Below, piece after piece: positions 26,258 to 39,478 of a stretch of 64,000 nt of DNA. The position numbers and the translations under genes are program-made. Location: contig NC_060112.1 of the NCBI RefSeq assembly GCF_021155765.1, positions 23,524,501-23,588,500 of the forward strand, given 5' to 3'. Position 1 is the stretch's first letter. Every line of letters starts with the position of its first letter. The stretch comes from Diprion similis. Lineage: Eukaryota; Arthropoda; Insecta; Hymenoptera; Diprionidae. The notes under the pieces were generated by a model. It saw nothing but the letters and a program-made list of their open reading frames with translations, had not been told where the DNA came from and searched no databases.

Positions 26258-29200
26258 CAAAGACGGTTCTTCCTGTCATTTATGCAATTATGTCACACCT
26301 CGTTAAATGATTTTTACATACGTGTCATGAATCGGGATAAATTCGCACAACCTTTTGTTATGCGAGAAACAAAGAAAAAATAACGCGAGAGTGGGGGGGG
26401 GGGGGCAAGGCACGTGACAATTAGACGATTATTGAGGCCTCGCCTATATAATATCAAGATTCCATCGTGAGAACGGAGAAGAATGAGATACATAATATAA
26501 GAAGAATACACGTGTAGATTATTATACATATACATATAATACGAGACGTTACTACGTTATTTATAATTTCAAATTATTACTCCGTCGTGCTTTTCAGGCA
26601 AGGACATGGCTCCGGTTCTCGGTGTTCCGCCGCCTCCGCCAGCCCCCCACATGGGGCCAGACGGTCTTATCTTGCCGCGAAAGCCGAACAACCCCTACGT
26701 CGGCTCGATGAACCACAAGGATCTTCACCGAGAATTGCTGTTCAACCAGAGAGTGTGAGTATTGTTATACAAGAGGGAGCATAATTCCTGATTCATACAA
26801 TACGTACATACATACAAGTATAATGAGTTATGTGTGTACCACGTGATAATAAACTCGGATTGCATAACGATTGGTGTGTGTTTGTGTGTGTGTGTATTAC
26901 AATATACCCATATAATTCTTATTAGGATGATATACGTGCTTGAGGTATTTAGCAAGTTATTATACTTGGTGCGAATGAAATAATTATACGTGCGTATATT
27001 GTGATAATATTGTTTTTGTCCGGATGAATTGCGCATTTTTAATTCTTGTTCATATAACATACGTATATACATGCACATATATCTATGTATATGTACATTT
27101 TTAATGTTCATAGTATACTTAACGTATTATTATCAGCACAGCTGGAGCGTTGCCTTCCGTTCGGTGGGTTGCGTTTTTCTGTTTGCTCTGTGGACGTACG
27201 TCATCTCTGTACTTATGTATGTGTGTAGATTACATTGTGTACAAGCGTGCGTGTATGTATATGGACTCGTATGTATTTAGAAATTCTGTCACGCCGTATA
27301 TGGCGCTATACTAACGGTGAATGAGAACGAGATAAGGAAGATGAACAGGCACGTTTTTGCACTGACTCTGATTATACTTATAACACGTATATTTATCGTC
27401 GGGCGTGTAAATTCAGGGTGTGGAGAGGAGACTAAGATATAGAGGAATCTAACTAACAGCGGGTTTTTTCCAAAAGATTTTGCTGTTATCGAAAGGGATA
27501 ATTAATGACGGAACGATTATATTCCCGTGCCTATAAACTATGACGCAGACAGAAATCTCGATTCACTTCAAGTGCAAATGGTCTTTTCAATACTGATCTT
27601 CTTATCGTTCTTGAAACAGAGAGAGAGAGAGAGAAAAAGGATCTTGGACTGTTCTCCAATGTGAACGAAACACCCGCTAGCAGTGTAGAATATATATGTA
27701 TTACATAATATACATTATAGAACGGCTTAATTTTATTCTGAAATTCCTTTGAGTAAAACCTTTTTACCCAATATTTAAACAGGGGTAAGAACATTCTGAA
27801 TCAAAAAAGCGAGCTTCAACGGGCACTCGAAAAACAGCGGGAGGCAGCCTCGAGAAAGGAGGCCGAGAGAATACGGGAGGAATCCTTCAAGGACGACCCA
27901 AGGACGGCACTTCAACGTGCCATCGAGCAGAGAGCCAGACACATTCAACTCAAGGTCGGTATTTTTATTTTTCGGGTCAAAGGTGAGGGTCGCGATGCAT
28001 ATTTATCGGTACACCGGGTATATACAACACATGGGTACATTATATACACGCTGTAATTGTAAATATGTACCTACACTTTGCGCAAAGTTTACTCACATGG
28101 CAGAAGAAACGCGAAATAACGAAACGAAAGACAAATTTCATGTATGTATACATACGAAATGGAAGGTCATTAGCGTATCGGATATCGAGAAAAGAGAGAA
28201 AAAAATAAACGACGCACGTGCTTAAATGTTATAAGCACTTTCCTAACGCAAGTTAAGGCGACTCAGATCAAAACGACTCTCACACTGATTTCTTTCATTT
28301 TCATATGGATTCATCACGCAGTTTCAGTGAAAAAAATTTCGTTTTGCCTGATATCGAGTTCAGGGATTCCCCTTCGTACAGAAAGTTATCGGCGACTATT
28401 GATATCGCGCGTTCCTAAAAGCACTCCGGGTTCATCATGCTTGGATGAATCGTATTCTTTTTTTTCCAATTCTAAACAAACTCTATCAGTGCTTTGAAAA
28501 TGGTCAAAGTAAAGTTGAACTTCTACTGTACGCGTTTCACTTATTTCTTAGAAACTCGTGGAATTTTCGTAAATTCTAAATTCTTTGTCTTTGGCAACGC
28601 TGTGCCATAGAGTATACCTATACGTATATGTATAATACATACCCTGAAAAAAAGAAACTCAAGAGTGAACCCTGATGGCGAGTGTTTTTTTTTTCTCCTC
28701 GAGAAGGGTTTACTCGCTTGTTTGTTAGGTCAACAATCATAGCTACTCCCCACCCCCGCCCCCGCAAGATGGATATTTGGACTTATTTTAAGTCACCCTG
28801 CATTCCCCACTCGAATATCACAACACGATTTATACACATACCGCATAGCTCTGTCGAACGATCGCATAACTTCTTGGTTCGCTTGTCTAGTTTTTTTATT
28901 TTTTCTTTCGGCTAAACGGAACACGTTTCCTAGCTCGAATTAGGCCACATAATCGAAACGAGAAATACACTTTCTACCGCGGTCGGCCGTCCATCAATCA
29001 TTGGATAATAAATTCGCGAGATGACCGATTACATTTACGTATACGAAGTTGTTTGACTAGGCCTCCAGCTACTTCGGGTGTTGAAACTTTCGTTTCACTT
29101 GACGCCTCACATAGTACGCAGTCTATAATATACGCATACATAATAATTTCGAACCTGCAACCCAGGCTAAAATATTACAGTCTCTGAAGATAGGCAGGTA

Positions 29201-30873
29201 TAACACTGCGTAGAAACGGCGGTGAAATTTATTTTTTCAAACGAACCAATCCGAATCAGTTCCGTTGTTTACTTACAACCTCTGTATATCGTATAATCAG
29301 CGAATGTTTAGATTCTAGAAGGCGAACTCCTGCAGCGGCGCGCCTCCGTTGAATTTATGGAAGGATTGACGTGTACGAGATTCAAATATAAACGCGCTTG
29401 TGTAACATATTACAGGACGTGCAAACATTCCACATGGAACTAATTGTTCCGGACCAAGGACGGCGCCGAAAACTAGTTAGACGGAAGAGAGAGAGAGAGA
29501 GAGACGGACAGTAATTGCGATCGTGTTTATCTTGCGCCATTGCTCTCTGTTTGTAGTATACCTACAGTTTTCCCGATGGAATGTTCGCGAGAAAAGGCAC
29601 GCGTAACCGTAATAATAAACTCGTGTGTGTGTGTGTGTTATGCGTTACTCGGAAACTTGTCAGTGACTCACTTGGTATGAACCCAAACTACGCGATGCGT
29701 TTTTATCGAGATCGAATATTGAAGTTTGAAACTGGAGTGCTGAAACAACGAAAACTCAGTCACGTGACGCACTGCCGCGGGAAACTCGAATTGACCGCGC
29801 CACTCAATATATCATAATTGTTGCTCCGTAATGTTCATTTGAATTAACTAGTTGATCAGAAAAAAAGGTGAGCGTTGTGCGAAGTTCACCAGCGGGTATA
29901 ATTAAATATGATTCGAATTTCAACAAAACGAACATCGTGAACGGTTCTCATTTTTTACGGCCACGATCCGATGCGGAATGAAATAAATAAGCAGACGAAA
30001 TGATCGAGCGATTTGGGCGCAGTCCAACGAAACGTATTTATTTACGCACGTAAGCACGCGCGTAGAAATGCACACGATGTTTAAGAAAGAAAAGAGGAAA
30101 GAGCATACCTCACGTCACGGCGTATATCAGTATAGTTATGCAGGTATGCGGACAGTCTCAAATATCGACGGTGTCAGTGTCACGTTGTTGGTTTTACATA
30201 CCTATATATACGTATGGACAATGCGTTGGTGAAACTTTGATCAGAACGTGATACACACTCTACGTGACACGTACTTACTACGGAATTAAAATTACACAAC
30301 GGAGATGCAAAGCAAAGACTGAAAACAATAATCAATAAGACATTGTACACAGGTGATAAACAGTCTGTCGAGCCAGTCCAATTGATCAATTGTTGTCATC
30401 TTATTACTATGAATATACAGACAGGACAACATTTTTGTTGGACTTTTGCTGGTCACTTTGAACACTTTCGAACATCCTCTGCGAAATCAAGAAAAAAGAT
30501 TGGCATGTAGTGAAACGATAATAATCTACCGATAGATCAAGGAGCAGAAACATGGTTATTGTCTCAATTTTTTTTTATAACAACAGCTTGCAACGCAATA
30601 TTAAGATATCCTAAAATTACCATGAAATACCTACACGTGTGATTGTGGTTCCTAATAACTCTCAATATTGTTATTATTGGTAATAAATTTAAACGAACTA
30701 GAGAGAAATGTAAAATTCGAACTGCCAACAATGTGTACAGTCGACAGACGCAATTATCATTATAATAAGATGATTTTTCTTCTTATATCCAGGAACAACC
30801 GGAGAGTACGGAACCTCCGAATCCTTTGGTGACAGCGAGAGCAAAGTTGAGAACACGGACGGAGTCGCAGTGA
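16149..30873 (+). CDS. FAM107-family protein (spliced, four coding exons seen)
   Basis: Exons in phase: 16149-16218, 26598-26754, 27783-27954 and 30793-30873, ending at TGA 30871-30873. All junctions are AG/GT, and codon phases match at each join (1, 2, 0). From the ATG at 26606 the product is 133 aa, the usual size of FAM107A/B proteins. It has a proline-rich start, then a segment with LILPRKPNNPYVG and HKDLHRELLFNQRVG, the FAM107 (DUF1151) signature, followed by SELQRALEKQREAASRKEAE, a charged coiled coil, and a tail with NPLVTARAKLRTR, matching the vertebrate 'EFIKVRENLRR' position. Vertebrate members bind actin and act in stress responses and cell migration; the same role in this organism is inference. 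The 16149 exon would add 23 Ser/Thr/Asn-rich residues in longer isoforms. Its true 5' exon and start codon are not resolved, so the 16149 boundary is the start of an exon and need not be the gene start. Confidence 0.85.
16219..18340. other. intron of the FAM107-type gene
   Basis: The donor at 16219 (gtgagt) is strong. The rest is AT-rich, with (TA)n at about 16350-16376, poly-T at 16888-16914, poly-A near 17006-17032 and more A/T runs. No further exon is supportable before the MITE remnant and microexon. Confidence 0.55.
18341..18562 (-). mobile_element. half copy of fold-back MITE family 2 (copy C)
   Basis: About 220 bp equal to the inverted left half of copies A and B. It runs from TGTCTATAAAATTATACCGT (18351), the inverse of the mid-left arm, to AACATCAAAAACTAACATTT and the terminal GCGCCACCC, followed by TA at 18563-18564. 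The other half is missing, so this is either a truncated insertion or what remains after internal hairpin deletion. It sits just upstream of the candidate microexon. Confidence 0.75.
18753..18767 (+). CDS. candidate 15-nt microexon of the FAM107-type gene
   Basis: A long pyrimidine tract ends in cttcacag at 18752, followed by CGGAGGAATTTCAAG and the donor gtacgc at 18768. Fifteen bases is five codons. Placed between the 16149-16218 and 26598 exons (phase 1), it reads Ala-Glu-Glu-Phe-Gln without changing frame. Extending to the next donor (gtaagt at 18800) would give 47 nt and break the frame. Optional use would make a five-residue isoform difference. This rests on splice signals and phase alone, with no transcript evidence. 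Confidence 0.4.
19158..19165. promoter_or_regulatory. CRE-type palindrome TGACGTCA
   Basis: A perfect 8-bp cAMP-response-element palindrome lies in a GC-richer intronic patch. A second perfect copy is at 2042-2049. Sites of this length occur by chance, so binding by CREB/ATF-type factors is only a possibility. Confidence 0.25.
22581..22640. repeat. (TTATA)12 pentanucleotide microsatellite
   Basis: Twelve uninterrupted copies of TTATA, 60 bp, inside the large intron. Perfect pentamer arrays of this length are usually polymorphic. Confidence 0.95.
25082..25432 (-). CDS. unidentified minus-strand open frame, possible exon or coding relic
   Basis: Between a TGA at 25433-25435 and a TGA at 25079-25081 one minus-strand frame is open for 117 codons in otherwise stop-dense intronic DNA. 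It reads with few low-complexity stretches, for example a hydrophobic VFQQLTLLLCIVLFAP followed by a charged WRQTLERDEQFGPEYEEIGE and ending KKYRRFPAFYSR. It has no ATG. At 25274/25275 there is an AACAG|GTATGT string that could be either an acceptor or a strong donor, so it may be one exon of a nested antisense gene or a relic. I do not recognise the family. Confidence 0.25.
25440..26597. other. intron upstream of the FAM107 core exon
   Basis: A (GA)n tract lies at 26221-26255 and a poly-G run at 26393-26405. The acceptor ttttcag at 26597 begins the core exon. I see nothing else. Confidence 0.5.
26755..27782. other. intron of the FAM107-type gene
   Basis: Bounded by gtgagt at 26755 and aaacag at 27782. 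Contents are a (TG)n tract near 26874-26893 and a GA tract at 27618-27634. No extra exon is evident. Confidence 0.7.
27955..30792. other. last intron of the FAM107-type gene
   Basis: Bounded by gtcggt at 27955 and atatccag at 30792. It has a GA tract at 29488-29503 and (TG)n at 29622-29638. Long frames here, such as those at 27917 and 29581, run out of exon sequence or lack domains. Confidence 0.6.
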
Positions 30874-31518
30874 GAAGAAACGAAAGGCGATAATGATTAA
30901 CCTGCTGTAGAGCCTCTTTTCATCACCACCTTCCCCTCAACCCAGTATGTATGAAATCACATCCTGCGCAAGAAGGAGGCAGCTCAACTTTTTGCGATGA
31001 AAACATAGTACAAAAGGCGTTAATGTATACCTAATACCTATATACCAATTGCAACACAATTTATGTACACATATTGCGTATACATGTGCAACCAAGATAA
31101 AATTCAATCGTATTGGAATCCAACGTCTGATAGTGCTAGGCAATACGGCGTCAAAGAGTGAGTAATCAGTCGACCGTTTTAGGTCGATTGTACAAATATC
31201 AATCAAGACGGAGAAAATCACGTACAAGCTGCTAGGGGCTTTTATTGTGTTACGTAAAGTCGGCCCGAAGTGGAGAATTAGAAACGAACAATTACTTTTT
31301 TTCACATCACTCCATAGACTTACAAAAGATCTGACTGAAAAAGAGATAATATATAAAAAAAAAAAAAAGAAGAATTTTCGTAAAAATCCTATATTAAACG
31401 AAAAATTACCAAAAAAAAACAAAAAAAAAAACAGAAAACAAAACGGAGCTACCTACTTTTTGATGCCTATTTTGAATTTTCAATTAATAATCTATACCAT
31501 ACATATATACATATACAC

Positions 31519-31549
<31 letters not shown>

Positions 31550-31970
31550 ACACACATATTATATTTGTACCATATTGTTCTATGTTATACTAGTTTTAAT
31601 GTTTTAATCTTAAAAAATATGAAACGTATTTAGTAATATTAATGTAATTACCACTACCTGCAGTTAGCTAAATAGCTGGCTAATATGTAATGCCTGTATA
31701 GGAACCACCACCTACGCCCAACACATACAAAATAAAATGCCTTACCAGGTCCTCTTTCCAACATTCTGAAGTAGAATAATGTACACCCTACACACATTCT
31801 GTAACGGAGCCAGAGATTGAGGATTTAAAACAAGTGTTCTTTTTTCTATACCGAACTTAAACGTACTGTCTGAAATTAAGAGATGTGCTAGTTTGTATCC
31901 AACTTATTGTTAGATATATCAATATGAATATTGCCTAAACATGTCTAATAAAAACACACACGTAGCATTG
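30874..31970 (+). other. 3' untranslated region of the FAM107-type gene
   Basis: Sequence after the TGA at 30871-30873 is AT-rich, with (TA)n at 31518-31545 and homopolymer A runs near 31357 and 31411. The best downstream polyadenylation hexamer on this strand is AATAAA at 31947-31952, giving a 3'UTR of about 1.1 kb. An earlier AATAAA near 31731 is an alternative end. Confidence 0.5.
31947..31952 (+). terminator. polyadenylation signal AATAAA (FAM107-type gene)
   Basis: The hexamer lies within CTAATAAAAACAC and is followed by a T/A-rich stretch. It is about 1.07 kb after the stop codon. Use is inferred from position. Confidence 0.45.
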
Positions 31971-31994
31971 TACAGTTATAATTCCCAAATATAT

Positions 31995-32000
31995 TTTATT
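31995..32000 (-). terminator. polyadenylation signal AATAAA (methionine aminopeptidase 2 gene)
   Basis: TTTATT on the plus strand, AATAAA on the gene strand, about 610 bases after the stop codon at 32613. It is the natural end for the minus-strand gene and lies 42 bp from the opposing gene's signal. Confidence 0.45.
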
Positions 32001-32612
32001 TAACATTAACATTAATTTTTTTTCTGTTGTGTTTTGATGTCATTTTATTTTTTCCCTCTAATTAAGGACTGCGGTCGTATCTATCAACCCACTAGGAAAA
32101 CCACAACTGTACGTATAAAAAAGAAAATTCTGGTACTGAAATATAGCGATACATAAATATGAATAAATGGGTTTCTAACATTAGCATGTTGCATGAAAAA
32201 ACGCAAAAAAAAAAAGAACAAACTAATAATGGAAAACAAGTCTGGATCAAATGCGGGTATACTGTATCATCCATATATATATACACATATATACATGGCT
32301 ATGTTGTACACATACGTATACATATGACAAAAAATAGTCACTCGGTTTTTCAAAATATTAAACGCATTCGGTAGTAGCATTTGACATAGAGGATCCCGTT
32401 CTAACTTCTACGAATAAAAATCAAAGAGAGTTTCAAGACGAGGATACAAAGGTGGAATTTTACTTTTCCAGACGTGTCATGAGGACCAAAGTCTTGTCGC
32501 CTTTGTTAGAAATCTGATTTTAATTTTTAGAATACTATTACGGGCTCGCCCTCTGTCCCCCGTTGAGGACTATCCACGGATGAGTTGTTAGCTGCATTTT
32601 ACATCGACACAC
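32001..32612 (-). other. 3' untranslated region of the methionine aminopeptidase 2 gene
   Basis: Sequence between the stop codon at 32613 and the AATAAA at 31995-32000 on the minus strand. Small frames on either strand show no domain. Confidence 0.45.
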
Positions 32613-35392
<2,780 letters not shown>

Positions 35393-35520
35393 TTTCGAAA
35401 TGAGATTGGGGCAGCAGGGCGACATGGCAGAGGCAGAAACAACGTGCGATCGCTGCAACAGTGGTTCTCAAGCCGCCCGGCGTGACTATTTTAGTGACCG
35501 TAGCTTCCCCCGCTACTCTC

Positions 35521-35529
35521 AAGATGGCG
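35521..35529 (+). promoter_or_regulatory. YY1-type motif AAGATGGCG near the Metap2 transcription start
   Basis: AAGATGGCG lies about 130 bp upstream of the Metap2 start codon, in a GC-richer patch at 35390-35600. In animals this word is the YY1/pho site often found at housekeeping promoters. It may set the start of the minus-strand transcript here. Inferred from motif and position only. Confidence 0.35.
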
Positions 35530-35599
35530 CGAGCAGTCGGTCGACCGTTGAACGTTGCATCACGCAGCGCGAACGGCGGCAATTTCAAAATCTGAGACT

Positions 35600-37631
35600 T
35601 TGAAGATTAAAATTTAGTCAAAATTGAGAAGATATTATGAGCGCTGCGTGAACTATTATGTATACTTTTATGTATCAGTTGAATTTTGGAAAGCTAGTCA
35701 ACTTTGAAACAAGCTTTCCAAATTTTTGAACGATTTTTACGTCAACTTTGTATTAATATCGAATACGAATTCTATCATTTTAATCACATTAATCGAAGGT
35801 TGAAAAACTTTTTTCAACCAGATCGTAATGAGTGTGATTACTAATTCAGAACTAGGGTCACTATGTATCACGTGGTGAAAGTTAATTTAATTTTCATCTT
35901 CTTAACATACATATAAGTTTGTATTTAAATACATATACAATTCGGTACATAATTGTATAGCTATCGATTAATTAATATTGAGCACACTCACAATTTATAG
36001 TCGACTAGCGAATATAATAATATATATTTATATAATAATTATACACTAATCTGTTTTGTATTTTGAGTTTATAATAGTAGGATAACTGCGAAAAAATTGT
36101 GCATACGTGTTAACGAGACATTGATTTATATGTTGAAACACTTCTTGTAATCATATAATTTTCTGGAAACAGTTAGGAGAAAAAATTATATCACATTCAA
36201 TTATTGTGGAAACTTATATTGTTGCTAACGATTTGAATTTCTTCCAAAATTATTGCAATTACGAATTCTATTATGTGCTGTTCATTCCGCTTGTTGACCC
36301 CAAGATGATTGATTAATCGTGAGAATTTAAGTTAATATGAGGTGATAGAAATTGACGGTAGTCAAAATCATCTAAGAACCAATGAAGTTATCCCACGAAA
36401 CAAAAACTAATTGATAAATTCGAAATTTCGAACTCAATCACAAACCACAAGTCATTTTCAATCCCTACGTTGATCTAAAACCTTTGATTAACCAATTGAT
36501 TTCAATCACAATTCGTTACCACACATGAGCATTAATGCAAAATTTTCATATTACACATTTATCCGCATGCTAGAGCTAAGTTTTTTACAGTATAAACGTA
36601 ACAATTACTCGCGAAAACGGTAACAATTTAAGATTGACTCCAAAATGCAATTGAGCACGTAATTTTTTTTTTAATTTTTTTTTTTGCTTTTAATTTGTTT
36701 TTTTTTCATTTGTCTTTTCTGTTAACTCTACATATTATTTAATGTTTAATACTGTTTTTCACAAGATCGTCCTGGGTACATTGAGTAAGAATGCTGAGTA
36801 CCTTTCTAAACGTATTTAAAATTGTATTGTATGTGTATTTTTATCTGTTTACAATGTTACATTAAGGGTTTCGGGAATTCTAAACGATTACTATGAAGAT
36901 GGCCTTAAGATCGCGTAATACATTATAATATCTGCATATACATGTACTGACTTCATACACGTACGTGTTATATATTGTGTTAAAATCTGAGCTAGACAAG
37001 GCAAATATTTATTCATGTAATAATAAATCATCATCATTATTACTCAATATTATTTTTAAACATTGATAACATCTTATTACAATAATTCAACTAGAGTCAT
37101 AGGAAAGCTCCGAGGTAATTCCATACATCGATAGTACATACAATGTCATGTGTATAATAATATATTAATATATGTATCTATGTATGTATGTATGTATGTA
37201 TGTATGTATATAAAAATGCTATTCAATAATACATTATACAATTATATAGGTGTAGGAAAGCTTCAGAAAAATTTAAGGTACTCAGCAGTCTGTACTCTGC
37301 GGCTAATTCCATTTTAAATAGTAATCTTCTATTTATCACTATTTGTTTTAATATAAAAAACCTGGACGTATCGTTACATTGACGTAACTTATAATGTATA
37401 GTATTATAGTTATACAGTAATATATTCATTTCATTTTAATTATAATATTCACATTTCTTTTTTTTTCGTGTGATTTTTTTCGAATTCCCATTTCAACTGT
37501 TCTTGCCTTCACTTTTTCTCATTACTTTGCACGCAACATTAACACCGATTAATTCAATGAGGACTTACATCCGTCGGAATATATCTATCACATATACTGG
37601 GCAGAAAAGTAACGCGTAATATAATACTTTG

Positions 37632-37671
<40 letters not shown>

Positions 37672-39478
37672 CACCTTCGGATCGATAAATAAATTAACCA
37701 CTTCTCTACGAATTTTGGCACGAAATTTCTCATTGTTCCTATATTCTTTGATTATTTCACTTTTCAATCGCTGCTCAATAATGGCAGTGATTTAAATAAA
37801 AAATGAGACCAAAAAAAGGGTGTGACAGATAAGAAAAAGGAAAAATATTTTAAAAAGGAGTGGATTGACTGGGAGTGGAAAAAAAATACGACACATCTAG
37901 ATAACGATAAACGATTTCTAAGTTTAAAATGCATATAAGTGATAAATTATCGTATTTTTAATACAAGCGCTAAAATTGTAAATTTTCTATGTCTATGAAA
38001 TAGGGTATATATAAGGGATAATATACTGCAATATAATACGGGCCTAAATCCCATTCGAATTGTAAATTTTTTAGGGTTAATACTGAAGGATTTCCTCATT
38101 GCAACGCGAGTTACAATATTATTAAATATACATATTTAATACTCTTATAATTTACGTTTGGCAATTATATCATATACATATATAGGTATATTTATACCTG
38201 TACATGTATACATATAGTTCACGTCTATGTCTAATTGCAGTGTAGCGCGTTTTCCGAAATAACTACGCTCTTCGATTTTCTCCACGGACAATTAATTATT
38301 CGAGACCTTAGTTGGCGTAACGACTATTAATTCTATGCAATAACGCAAAATATTACACTAGACAATGGATGCGTATACCTTGTATCGTAAAGTCTGAAGA
38401 AATGAAACCGGGCAAGAAATGAATTGTACGAATCAGAAAGTAAAAGATTCAAAAAGTGAAAAAAACCGATCACCTAATATTTGAATTATGTAAAACTGTT
38501 GACGTGATTTTAAAAACTAAAAAGATTTGAAGTAAGAATTACTAACCGAAAAATTTTCTCCATTTAATACATTTTCCACATATATATAATAAATTTTGTC
38601 TGCAAGTAAATAATACCGATGTCTTCAGGCGTTGCAATTACCGGATATACGCAGTATAATAATAATAATGGCAAGTGTATATATTGTATAAATATACGCG
38701 TCCGTTCGCTCATCAAAAACACCTGATAGATTTATTTTCAAAAATCGCCAGGCAATATTGTAAGTATAATTAATGACGGACGGACGTACGGACGGTACCG
38801 CAGTAAAATTTCCCGAGCAGTCATGGTTTTCGCGGAAAAAGCGCGTGTGTGTCTTTTATACATGTATTACCGTGATAGCAAAACTTAGCTACTCTTTGTT
38901 ACATGTAACTTACAGTACTTCTCTACTTATTTTTTTTTCTTCCTCAATTAATTTTCCTTTTTCTTCTTTCTAAAACACACGCAGCGTTAACTTTTGAAAA
39001 TATGGAACATCTCGTTTTACACGTTACGTATTATGTATATCAAAATAAAATATTAAAATTGGCAATAACTTTGACTGGATGGACACGCAGTATCTATTTA
39101 TACGACGATTATATTATTATTATTGTTATTATTATTGTTATTATTATTACGTACAACTTTTTGTATAGGAAAAATGTTTTGTGATTTTTTTTTTCGTTTC
39201 TACCTTGTCTTTTCTTTACCTGCTCTCTTCTTTCTTCATTTTCATTTCAACAAACAAATTTTGCGTATTAAGTATCCCGCCTCTTCTATTTTTTATTTTT
39301 ATTTTTTTTTAATATAGTCTTCCGCTATTCGCGCTCGCTTGTGTTGTAATATTATAATAATATGCTGCTTATAAATACAGTAGCATATTTATACGTCTAT
39401 ACGGTATTTTCTTAAAAACCTGAATCCTGAGGCGAGAATCTGGGAAGTCGTTATGCGGATACTTATCCTCGACGACAT
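35600..39478. other. long noncoding interval between Metap2 and the membrane-protein gene
   Basis: AT-rich, with no exon I can support. Part of the right end must be the 3'UTR of the minus-strand membrane-protein gene, whose nearest polyadenylation hexamer (TTTATT, minus AATAAA) is at 39292-39297. It contains T-rich DNA at 36663-36712, a (TATG)n array at about 37180-37209, (TA)n at 37636-37667 and GACG repeats near 38776-38796. Confidence 0.5.
37180..37209. repeat. (TATG)n tetranucleotide microsatellite
   Basis: Consecutive TATG/ATGT units in intergenic or 3'UTR DNA. Confidence 0.85.

Noticed and set aside
30937..31422. 161-codon minus-strand open frame
   Set aside because: Lies in the 3'UTR of the FAM107-type gene, Phe/Leu-rich from A-runs, no domain or splice context.
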